NCBI GenBank assembly: GCA_030041295.1 | Contig: JASHOD010000089.1 | Coordinates: 1-46,019, forward strand | Reading direction: 5' to 3' | Source of the DNA: Nitrososphaerales archaeon | Lineage (GTDB): Archaea; Thermoproteota; Nitrososphaeria; Nitrososphaerales; CADDZS01 | DNA length: 46,019 nucleotides | Shown here: piece after piece, positions 7,988 through 15,192 of the stretch | Layout: the number at the start of each line of letters is the position of its first letter | Position numbering within the stretch: position 1 is the stretch's first letter | The notes under the pieces: generated by a model | What the model saw: the letters and a program-made list of their open reading frames with translations, nothing else | Databases searched by the model: none | Told to the model about the DNA's origin: nothing | Position numbers and translations under genes: made by a program

Positions 7988-8797
7988 TTGAGTCGACTAA
8001 TCAAGGAGTTCGAAGGCGCTTTGAGCGAAACCACACTACTTGCCTCAGGATTAAAGAACATAGGCTTGACGGACTACGAGGCTCGTTCTCTCATTGCACT
8101 CATGACTCTGGGCGTCGGAACACCGAGAGATGTCGCAAGAGAATCGGGCATTCCTTACCCGAGTGCCTACGATTCGCTCAGATCCCTCAGCCAAGGTGGC
8201 TGGGTCGAATTTGCTAGCACTCGGCCCTCGATATTTCGGGTTCGAGAGCCATCATTGATGAAGCAAAAACTTACTCAGAGTCTTGGTGACCTTTTCGACA
8301 AGCTACAGAGCCAGTACGAAAACGTGAAGAACGAAAGTTCGAAGCTTGCTCTAATTTATACCATTGTCGGAAGGGATCACGTTCTGGACAAGATTTCGGA
8401 GCTACTCGATTCAGCAAGATCGCATGCGATGATAGTCATCCCTAGCTCCCTAAATTCCGCGAATAGCGATATCGATCATGGCAAACTCGATCAAGCTCTG
8501 GAAAGGTTGCTCGGACGAAATCGCGTAACAACAAGAATTATTTCTGACTCTAAATCTGCCTTGACGACAACGAATTCAAGTCTCAGTGAGTTTCGAATAA
8601 GAAACTCGGTCCTCGCCGTTGATTTACTAGTAGACGGCCAAAAAGCACTGATCGGGTTGCCAGACCTTAGCGTGTGCGGCTGGGTCGATTCCCCTATAAT
8701 TGCGTCTCACTTCGGCCAGTTTTTGGATCTTCTCTGGAGAGATTCTCGGCAGGCAAGAATTCGGAAGAAAAGCCTACCAAACAAAAACTCGAGATGA
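7988..8797 (+). CDS. TrmB-like transcriptional regulator
   Basis: This 269-residue protein has an N-terminal winged helix (about 20-90) with the family's typical opening GLKNIGLTDYEARSLIALM and the recognition region SGIPYPSAYDSLRSLSQGGW. A short coiled segment (about 93-120) leads to a C-terminal effector-like domain resembling TrmB-family ligand or nuclease-like domains, with no clear catalytic residues. TrmB proteins repress or activate sugar and other metabolic genes in archaea. It is divergent from the geranylgeranyl reductase and 6 nt upstream of the phosphatase gene, so it may regulate the reductase and is probably co-transcribed with the phosphatase. Confidence 0.8.
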   Translation: MSRLIKEFEGALSETTLLASGLKNIGLTDYEARSLIALMTLGVGTPRDVARESGIPYPSAYDSLRSLSQGGWVEFASTRPSIFRVREPSLMKQKLTQSLGDLFDKLQSQYENVKNESSKLALIYTIVGRDHVLDKISELLDSARSHAMIVIPSSLNSANSDIDHGKLDQALERLLGRNRVTTRIISDSKSALTTTNSSLSEFRIRNSVLAVDLLVDGQKALIGLPDLSVCGWVDSPIIASHFGQFLDLLWRDSRQARIRKKSLPNKNSR

Positions 8798-8803
8798 ACA
8801 CCG

Positions 8804-10387
8804 ATGGGATTCGAAAAGAGCGATTTGTTGAGGTGGGCCTATGGAAGAGTTTATGGTCGACCAATGAATTTTTCATTCATAGATGAAATGGTTGCCGGTT
8901 CTGCCCGGCCCTTGAGTAAGAAGGAAGTCGATTGGATGAAGGATAAGAAAGACATCGGCGCGATTCTATCAGTTCGTGAGGGCCCCTTAGAAGCTGGATG
9001 GGTCAGCGGACTGCGATATCTGAACGTACCTGTCCGAAATCATTTCGCTCCGACTCTTGACCAGCTTAAAGAATGCGTGAATTTCATCTTGACCGAAACT
9101 GGATCAGGGAAGAGGACGGCCGTACACTGTTTTGTACCATCGACGATAATAGGTTCATATTGTCCAAACACTATTTCGAACATTTATGGAGAAGTATTCG
9201 GTTGCGACGGTCTTCCTCACAGAGTTGTTAGAAAATTTCAACACATGTACGATGGCCCTGTGGTCCAGCTAGTAGCGAGAGGAACCCTACCTGTTATATG
9301 TACGCCCGAACATAAGTTTCTAATCTATCGACCTTATCGCACATTACACGGGCTTCCGTACAGGCCTGACCGAGTAGGTAAAAATCATATGGACTCATTT
9401 AAAGCTGTTAAATGGCATAATGATCAACCAATGTGGGTTGAAGCAAAGAAACTCAAAATTGGTGATTTTTTCCTGTCTCCAATATTATCTCTTAAAACTG
9501 ATTCTTCGCGAAAACTAATCCTTGAGGTGAGGTCAGAAAATGGGAATGCGCGTGAGGTTAAGATACCTGAACAATCTTCCGATCTAGCTTGGCTATTTGG
9601 TTTGTATGCCGCGGATGGATCTTCTATTGGGCCGGGATCGCTTGAAATTACCCTTGGGAGGAGTGACGATATGGAACGAGTTCTCAAAACTTTTGCATTG
9701 TTCGGTATTGAAGCAAACGCTAGAGAGCATGAAAACTATGCAAGAGTCAAAGTGAATTCGAGGACTCTTACGTACAATTTTAGAAAATGGTTTGGAACGA
9801 GTTCTTATGAAAAACATCTACCAGACTTCCTGTTCAGCTGGGATACCAAGGCAGTTCTAGAGGGTGTCACCGATGGGGATGCTTATTTTTATTCAAAACG
9901 CAACTCTATGACTTTTCTGAGTATCTCTCCAGTTTTAGCTCAACAGGTCTGGTATCTCTCTTTAGCCAACGGCAATTTTCCATATATTCGACAATGTAAG
10001 CGCCTGAGTAGTTTTACAAACGCATCCCCAGCATGGACGGTAGAATGGCGAGATACAAGAGCTTTCCACTACACGTCTAAATGGTCTAGATACTACTGCC
10101 TTCCCATTATGTCCATAAATTTCGATACATATAACGGACCAGTTTACAATCTTGAGGTCTCCGATAATCCCACATATCTAGCAAATGGGGTGATAGCGCA
10201 CAACTGCGCCGCCGGTTTGGGGCGGACAGGGACCGTTCTCGCTGCATACCTTTGCTACAAGTATTGTGTAAGTTCTCAAGACGCGATCGCTCAAGTCCGG
10301 GCAAAAAGGCATGGCTCGATTGAGAAGAGTCAGGAACAAGTGATTACGGATTATTTTAATGATGTAAAGAGTAAGAAGGCAGCCTAA
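8804..10387 (+). CDS. Dual-specificity protein phosphatase (DUSP23-like) precursor containing an intein
   Basis: The 527-residue ORF is two proteins in one. Residues 1-108 and 468-527 join to a 168-residue phosphatase resembling DUSP23/VHZ and archaeal small DUSPs: an NFSFID start region, the P-loop VHCAAGLGRTG with the C(x5)R signature (Cys468, Arg474), then TVLAAYL and GSIEKSQEQ. The likely general acid region is near NVPVRNHFAP (74-83). Residues 109-467 are an intein. The break falls between the His and Cys of the HCxxGxxRT loop, so the phosphatase is inactive until spliced and its catalytic Cys is also the C-extein +1 residue. Mature enzyme would remove phosphate from Tyr/Ser/Thr or other phosphoesters. 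The gene starts with ATG 6 nt after the TrmB-like gene. Confidence 0.93.
   Translation: MGFEKSDLLRWAYGRVYGRPMNFSFIDEMVAGSARPLSKKEVDWMKDKKDIGAILSVREGPLEAGWVSGLRYLNVPVRNHFAPTLDQLKECVNFILTETGSGKRTAVHCFVPSTIIGSYCPNTISNIYGEVFGCDGLPHRVVRKFQHMYDGPVVQLVARGTLPVICTPEHKFLIYRPYRTLHGLPYRPDRVGKNHMDSFKAVKWHNDQPMWVEAKKLKIGDFFLSPILSLKTDSSRKLILEVRSENGNAREVKIPEQSSDLAWLFGLYAADGSSIGPGSLEITLGRSDDMERVLKTFALFGIEANAREHENYARVKVNSRTLTYNFRKWFGTSSYEKHLPDFLFSWDTKAVLEGVTDGDAYFYSKRNSMTFLSISPVLAQQVWYLSLANGNFPYIRQCKRLSSFTNASPAWTVEWRDTRAFHYTSKWSRYYCLPIMSINFDTYNGPVYNLEVSDNPTYLANGVIAHNCAAGLGRTGTVLAAYLCYKYCVSSQDAIAQVRAKRHGSIEKSQEQVITDYFNDVKSKKAA
9128..10204 (+). mobile_element. Intein with LAGLIDADG homing endonuclease, 359 residues
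   Basis: The insertion starts at Cys (9128-9130) and ends with His-Asn (10199-10204), followed by Cys +1, the canonical class 1 splicing residues. Within it, block B has GTLPVICTPEHKF (residues 52-64) with the TxxH motif (Thr59, His62). Two LAGLIDADG-type motifs are visible: LAWLFGLYAADGS (153-165) and VLEGVTDGDAY (243-253), so the homing endonuclease domain looks complete with acidic residues kept. Blocks F and G are YNGPVYNLEVSDNPTYLANG (335-354) and VIAHN. No stop or frameshift is seen. The nucleotide sequence is visibly richer in A/T than the flanking exteins, consistent with later arrival. Confidence 0.95.
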
Positions 10388-10496
10388 ACTTTCCTAATCA
10401 TTATCTCTGAATTTTCAGGGTATGGGCTGAATTTAATATTAACAAATATGAATTCGAGGGGCTTCCCAAAGCCCTAAAATTTGTCTGAAACTCCTT

Positions 10497-10844
10497 CTAT
10501 GTAGCTTTGAGGGCCGCGGGTCTTAGTAGTCGCCTTCCCCTGAACCCGCTTGTCAGGTCATGCCAGTAGAGAACTTCAGGCTCCCCGAGCTTCCAGCAAA
10601 GATAGACCTGCTCGTCAAATCTTTTTGCAGGGAAATCAATCAAGCCTAGATCCAAGTCTTTAATTTCAATCCCTCTCTCGCTCAGCTTTGATATCTGCAA
10701 GCTGAGCTCCTCGATGCGCTCTTTTCGCTTTTGTATGGCGAGCTGATCGATTTCGTTCTTTAGTTCGACGATCCGTTCCACTACCTTACGCACATCGGGA
10801 AGCGTTTTGTTCGCGCTTTCGGGAGTGTAGCAGATATCTCTCAA
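10497..10844 (-). CDS. DUF2203 family protein
   Basis: This 115-residue protein matches the DUF2203 pattern: an N-terminal YTPESANKTLPDVRKVVERI helix, a charged coiled-coil (about 25-58), the GIEIKDLDLGLIDFPAKR segment (about 59-76) and the C-terminal VYLCWKLGEPEVLYWHDLT followed by GFRGRRLL. The family occurs in many bacteria and archaea and has no established function. It starts with TTG and lies between the phosphatase and endonuclease III genes, divergent from the latter. Confidence 0.85.
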   Translation of the reverse strand: MRDICYTPESANKTLPDVRKVVERIVELKNEIDQLAIQKRKERIEELSLQISKLSERGIEIKDLDLGLIDFPAKRFDEQVYLCWKLGEPEVLYWHDLTSGFRGRRLLRPAALKAT

Positions 10845-10872
10845 ATCCCTCTCGGTTCTGATTTCAGCACAC

Positions 10873-10885
10873 TCTAACTAAATAA
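10873..10885. promoter_or_regulatory. Shared TATA region for DUF2203 and endonuclease III genes
   Basis: The sequence TAACTAAATAAAG sits between the divergent starts at 10844 (minus) and 10931 (plus). It reads as a TATA box on the plus strand (about 50 nt before TTG 10931) and, as CTTTATTTAG, on the minus strand (about 30 nt before the DUF2203 start). Confidence 0.4.
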
Positions 10886-10930
10886 AGGTCTTCATGGAGA
10901 GTAGAACCTGATTCCTACCAAGAAAAGCAG

Positions 10931-11680
10931 TTGAAGAGGGCGATATTATATTTGCAAAGGAGTCGTTCAAAACTTGAAGAAGTCAAGAATGTTGGTCGCG
11001 GAAAATCGAGAATCCGCGAGAAGTCCGATGCCATCAAAGTTCTAAATCTGATAAGGCGATCGATTAGTGAAACGACAGCGCTCGGAAATATCAGTGCCGA
11101 TCAAGACTCAACGCCTTTCAAGGTTCTAATTTCGACGATTCTCTCCGCTCGGACGAGAGACCTTGTAACGGAAGAAGCGGCTTCAAGACTATTTTCACAA
11201 TTCCCTGATTCGAAATCGCTCACCAAGGCGAACGGGAAGACGGTCGCTAAGCTGATCAAGCCCGTTTCCTTTTACCATGTAAAGGCAAAAAGAGTCATTC
11301 AAGTCGCAAAGTTGATCGAGCAGCGATATCAAGGGTCGGTGCCCAACAGTCTCGATGAACTTCTAGACCTTCCGGGTGTGGGTCGCAAGACCGCGAACTG
11401 TGTCTTGGTTTATGCGTTTCGTACTCCAGCTATTCCCGTAGATGTGCACGTTCATAGAATATCCAATCGAATTGGCCTTGTTGACACCAAGACGCTAGAG
11501 CAGACCGAAGAAGCTTTGGCCAAGATATACGACAGAAAATATTGGTTAGAGGTCAATGAGCTGTTTGTTCGTTTTGGTCAGATGATTTGTAAACCTCTGG
11601 TACCTAGGTGCAGCATGTGTAATGTCAGGCCGCTTTGCAATTACTACCAAACAATGGTGAAAACCGAGAAACGCTCCTGA
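10931..11680 (+). CDS. nth: Endonuclease III, DNA glycosylase/AP lyase
   Basis: This 249-residue enzyme removes oxidised pyrimidines and nicks abasic sites in base excision repair. The helix-hairpin-helix LPGVGRKTANCVLVYAF (about 147-163) contains the catalytic Lys, and the catalytic Asp is in VDVHVHRISNRIGL (about 170-183). Four cysteines for the 4Fe-4S cluster are at the C-terminus in the spacing C-x6-C-x2-C-x5-C (CKPLVPRC, CSMC, CNVRPLC). It carries an N-terminal extension of about 35 basic residues relative to bacterial Nth. The start is TTG. It ends immediately at the Pro-rich gene, which converges from the other strand. Confidence 0.95.
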   Translation: MKRAILYLQRSRSKLEEVKNVGRGKSRIREKSDAIKVLNLIRRSISETTALGNISADQDSTPFKVLISTILSARTRDLVTEEAASRLFSQFPDSKSLTKANGKTVAKLIKPVSFYHVKAKRVIQVAKLIEQRYQGSVPNSLDELLDLPGVGRKTANCVLVYAFRTPAIPVDVHVHRISNRIGLVDTKTLEQTEEALAKIYDRKYWLEVNELFVRFGQMICKPLVPRCSMCNVRPLCNYYQTMVKTEKRS

Positions 11681-12610
11681 TCAGCTTGAGCCGGTGGTTA
11701 TTGAAGACGCTTCGGAATTCTGATCGGTTTGCTGAGACTGCTGCTGCTCTGTTCCAGTTTTCTTATCTTCTTTCTTGACAGGTTGGTCTATGGGAGTTCC
11801 CACTCTGGGTGTTGGTTGAGGGGTCGAAGAAACTGGTTTTCCAACCATTGGAGCTCCAATCGGTTTACCAACCACAGGAGTACCAACTCTAGGCGCGCTC
11901 TGAGCGGGCTTTGAAACCTGCGCTGGTGCACTCGGTTGAGGAGTGCTGGTGGTTGGCTGGTTCTGTTGGGTTTGGGTTGAGTTAGTAACTGGCCTCGAAA
12001 CTTGAGTACCTACTGGTTGTCCAACCATGGGTCTGCTCATCGCAGGAGCGCCTACCGGGCGGCCTACTATTGGCGCACCCTTGGGCTGGGCAACTGCGCT
12101 AGTCGAAGCGGAGGGGGTCGCCTTTTGACCAGAGGTCGCTTGACCTGTTATCGCCTCTATCTGAACCGGCTTTAATCCCTCTGATTTTTCGTCCCTTTCC
12201 TTCGTGGGTTCCCTCAGCCACTCCAACCCAGTATTCTCAAAATGATGAAGATCGGCGCTCAGGAGCAGTATGTTTTGACTGACTTGTTCTAACTCTGCTT
12301 TAAGCCTCATTTTCTTTATAGGATTAGCCTTTGAATACTCGATATTTAGTTTCTCGAGTTTTCTTTTCTCGTCGTCCAAAGTTTGACGGAGGTACTTTTC
12401 GTACGGGGTCATATGAAGCGATTCTTGGCTCAACTTTTTTCTTCCCCTTCGATCCTTTTTTTGGATTGCTAAATTCGTATTTACAAAAGGATAGAATGCG
12501 TTTTTAACTCTAACTCCGGAGAAATCCGACATCTTGTCTTTTTTTCCTTTCATACTTGCTTTTTGAAACTTATCGTATGGCTTGACTGAAAACTTCCCTA
12601 TGTCCGTCAT
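11681..12610 (-). CDS. Proline-rich repeat protein of unknown function
   Basis: The 309-residue product has a basic N-terminal region (1-60), a predicted helical or coiled-coil region (about 65-120, TPYEKYLRQTLDDEKRKLEK and following) and a long low-complexity tail (about 145-309) built from degenerate repeats of VGxPVGAPxxxRP type mixed with Gln/Thr/Ser/Pro stretches. No signal peptide or membrane segment is seen, so it is presumably cytosolic or nucleoid-associated. The ATG at 12610 follows an AT-rich TATA-like element, but this makes its 5' end overlap the divergent transporter gene by 28 nt; an internal ATG at 12553 would avoid that. I do not recognise a family. Confidence 0.65.
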   Translation of the reverse strand: MTDIGKFSVKPYDKFQKASMKGKKDKMSDFSGVRVKNAFYPFVNTNLAIQKKDRRGRKKLSQESLHMTPYEKYLRQTLDDEKRKLEKLNIEYSKANPIKKMRLKAELEQVSQNILLLSADLHHFENTGLEWLREPTKERDEKSEGLKPVQIEAITGQATSGQKATPSASTSAVAQPKGAPIVGRPVGAPAMSRPMVGQPVGTQVSRPVTNSTQTQQNQPTTSTPQPSAPAQVSKPAQSAPRVGTPVVGKPIGAPMVGKPVSSTPQPTPRVGTPIDQPVKKEDKKTGTEQQQSQQTDQNSEASSITTGSS

Positions 12611-13691
12611 AATAGTACTTGCAGTGTTTGTCCTAACTTATGGATTATTGATTTTCAGAAGAATCGGAGGCAGACAGATTCTAATCTGGATTCCAATGGT
12701 ACTCGGAGCTTTTCTGATGGTAGCAACATTTTCAGTGACTCCTTTGAAAGCCTTCAGCTCGATAGACTTCCAAGTCATTGGCTTTCTTTTTGGAATGCTC
12801 GTTATCACTTGCGGATTTGAAAAGTCCGGGTTGATCAATTTCATGGTGCTCTGGATTTTAAAAAGAACAAGGAGTGCAAACGGACTACTTCTAGCCGTGA
12901 TAATTGGGTCCAGCTTCCTTTCCGCGTTTTTTGTGAATGACACAATCGCCTTACTATGGACTCCGATAGTTTTGGGTATCTGCGTACGTCTTGGACTAAA
13001 GGAGAAGAAAGCCCTCCTCATCCCTCTTGCCTTTGGAATCACTATCGGTAGCACGTTCACCCCGATAGGAAATCCTCAGAATGTTCTGGTAGCCCTCAAC
13101 AGCGGAATCCAAAGACCCTTTGCCTCGTTCGTAGAATTCTTGGCCGTTCCAACGATAGCATCTCTTTTTGTCGTCTACTATATCTGCAAGCTATACTTTG
13201 GTCGCAATCTCTCGGAGTTGGCAATTACGGCGACAAATGGAAAATTTAGCCGAGATGAAATCCAAAATCCCTCGAGCGCTATCTCAGATTGGCTCCTAGC
13301 TAAAGAAAGCGCGATAGTTCTTGTCTTGCTGCTTGTTTCTTTTGGTCTAGGTGAAGCTCTCCCCTCAATTCAATCTTACATACTGTCACTAGGAATACTA
13401 AGTATGAACTTCTCGATAAGTACCCTTGCCTTGATCTTCGGTTTACTGCTTCTGATAGTTTCCCAAAAGCGAGAGTACTTATTAGTCAGCTTAAGCTGGA
13501 GCACACTAGCCTTCTTTGCGGGAATGTTTGTCGTGATGGGGGCTGTCTGGAATTCCGGTATAGGTCCGACGCTCTTGAGCTTCATTCCTTCTCCAATTCC
13601 AGGGCACAGTCTTCAGTCAACAGCTTCGATCATGACATCATCGGTCCTTCTAAGTCAGATTCTAAGCAATGTTCCGTTTGTTCAGTTATAG
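12582..13691 (+). CDS. ArsB/NhaD-type ion transporter, N-terminal part, ended by in-frame TAG
   Basis: This 369-residue membrane protein belongs to the ion transporter superfamily (ArsB, NhaD, citrate/anion transporters). It has about nine hydrophobic segments, the first half signature FVNDTIALLWTPIVLG (about 108-123) and GSTFTPIGNPQNVLVAL (about 154-170). The reading frame stops at TAG 13689-13691 right after LSNVPFVQL, exactly where the family continues with Tyr (SNVPFVxLY). The same frame remains open after the stop through 13976, so the two ORFs are one gene of about 464 codons interrupted by a single nonsense codon, most simply TAT/TAC changed to TAG. ATG 12600 is an alternative start. 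Substrate cannot be told. Confidence 0.85.
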   Translation: MTENFPMSVIIVLAVFVLTYGLLIFRRIGGRQILIWIPMVLGAFLMVATFSVTPLKAFSSIDFQVIGFLFGMLVITCGFEKSGLINFMVLWILKRTRSANGLLLAVIIGSSFLSAFFVNDTIALLWTPIVLGICVRLGLKEKKALLIPLAFGITIGSTFTPIGNPQNVLVALNSGIQRPFASFVEFLAVPTIASLFVVYYICKLYFGRNLSELAITATNGKFSRDEIQNPSSAISDWLLAKESAIVLVLLLVSFGLGEALPSIQSYILSLGILSMNFSISTLALIFGLLLLIVSQKREYLLVSLSWSTLAFFAGMFVVMGAVWNSGIGPTLLSFIPSPIPGHSLQSTASIMTSSVLLSQILSNVPFVQL

Positions 13692-13976
13692 ACCTATGAA
13701 ATGCGAAACCTTGGTTTTAGCTCAGGTTCAGTCATACCTTGGCTATCACTCGCCGCTGGAAGTACGCTTGCAGGAAATCTTACGATCTTGGGTGCTGCGA
13801 GCAACTTGATCATAATAAACTCGGCGGAGTCAAGAAAAGAGAAAGCATTTGGTTTTATTGAATTCTTGAAATACGGCGCGCTGGTTACCCTAGTGACAGT
13901 ACTGATATTTATCGCGTATCTTGCTCTCGTTTCAGATGAGAAAGGAAACGTTGAACCTTTTCACTTTATTTCTTAG
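13692..13976 (+). pseudogene. ArsB/NhaD-type ion transporter, C-terminal part beyond the TAG
   Basis: Directly after the TAG the same frame encodes TYEMRNLGFSSGSVIPWLSL, then AAGSTLAGNLTILGAASNL, the second conserved GN(P/L)T half-motif of the family, and a final membrane helix (about residues 65-83 of this part). An ATG at 13701 would give a 91-residue fragment. Nothing indicates that this piece works alone. Whether it is reached by stop readthrough, is dead, or reflects a sequence error is open. It overlaps the htpX stop codon by 4 nt tail-to-tail. Confidence 0.8.
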
Positions 13977-14902
13977 ACGACGATTACGCCCAGTTCCAGC
14001 CCAACTTTTTGGATTGCTTTGATCCTCTTTTCTAGTGGAGGGTGCGTGGAAAACAGTCCCGCAACGCTTGAGCCTTTTAGTGGGTTTACGATCCATAGTG
14101 GTGATGTTGCTGGCGAAGGCGCATTTCTCTGATTCCACTGTTTTGCTTTTGCGGTCGTTGAAATCTTTCTCAGCGCGTTAACAAGCTCTTGAGGTTTTTC
14201 TGTAAGACGAGCACCCGCCTCGTCAGCTGAGGTCTCCCTGCTGCGCGAAATCCCTAACTGAATTAGCATTGCAGCAATCGGAATGAGGATCGCTGCGAGA
14301 ATTGCAAGAATGATGTAGGAAGAGTTTTGTTGACCTCCGCCACCTCTTCGCCCAGAAGAAGTACCTCCAAAACCGCCGAAGAACGAACTAAAGATAACAA
14401 TTTGTCCAATGTAAGAGATCGCCCCAGCCAATGTAGCAGCGATGCTCGAAACAAGCACGTCACGATGAGTTACGTGACTGATTTCGTGGCCGATGACTGC
14501 CTCAAGTTCTGCAGGCGTGAGTACTCTTAGAATGCCAGTAGTTGCCACGACGATTGCCTTCTGAGGTCCCTTTCCTGTGGCAAAAGCATTCGCTTGGGGT
14601 GAATCTACAATGCCGACCCTTGGCATCGGGATATGCGCTTCCTCAGCTACTTTTTGTACGATCGAATATAATTGCGGATTATCCCTCGGCCCTATGAGTT
14701 TCGTGTGGGTCGACCACAGCACAAATTTGTCGCTCCACTCATAACCGACAAAATTCATGATGCCCGCCAGCACGAGGCCGAGTAACATGAACAGCAAAGG
14801 ATCGCCGAAGTACAAGCCAACCACGAAACCAAGTAGCAGAAAGAGCATGGTTAATGATGTAAACAGAACTAGTGTTCTACCAAGCATGGAAGGAAATCTC
14901 AC
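13973..14902 (-). CDS. htpX: HtpX-like membrane zinc metalloprotease (M48)
   Basis: This 309-residue protein has two N-terminal membrane helices (about 9-48), the zinc-binding motif VIGHEISHVTHRD (about 134-146, HExxH) followed by two further hydrophobic segments, and the downstream Glu ligand region RETSADEAGARL (about 218-229). The order and length are those of HtpX, which degrades damaged membrane proteins at the cytoplasmic face. A Gly-rich insertion (FFGGFGGTSSGRRGGGG) sits between the third and fourth helices. The C-terminus has the usual FSTHPPLEKRI. The start is GTG. Confidence 0.93.
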   Translation of the reverse strand: MRFPSMLGRTLVLFTSLTMLFLLLGFVVGLYFGDPLLFMLLGLVLAGIMNFVGYEWSDKFVLWSTHTKLIGPRDNPQLYSIVQKVAEEAHIPMPRVGIVDSPQANAFATGKGPQKAIVVATTGILRVLTPAELEAVIGHEISHVTHRDVLVSSIAATLAGAISYIGQIVIFSSFFGGFGGTSSGRRGGGGQQNSSYIILAILAAILIPIAAMLIQLGISRSRETSADEAGARLTEKPQELVNALRKISTTAKAKQWNQRNAPSPATSPLWIVNPLKGSSVAGLFSTHPPLEKRIKAIQKVGLELGVIVV

Positions 14903-15192
14903 CGTGTCAAATCATAGAGTAAGGAGAGAGCTCCATATAACCATAACCATCAGGAACTGATCGAGAGTTGAGCTTTTCTTTTCTAGACTTTGAAATTATG
15001 CAATCACGCATTTGTGTATAGCTGTCAATAAAAGTCAAAAGAACCCTTCCTGTTTTTTTCACATTTTTAGATCTTCTAAGGACAGTTAAGAAAGTATTAG
15101 TCATTCATAAAATGATCTAAAAGAATTTTCGAATTAAATTGAGTTCGTCAACAATCATTTACTAAGAAAACATAACTCGAGATTGTTGCACT

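Noticed and set aside
12582-13976. Pyrrolysine insertion at the transporter TAG
   Set aside because: TAG ends several clearly complete genes here and no Pyl genes are visible in the window; a plain mutation or error is simpler.
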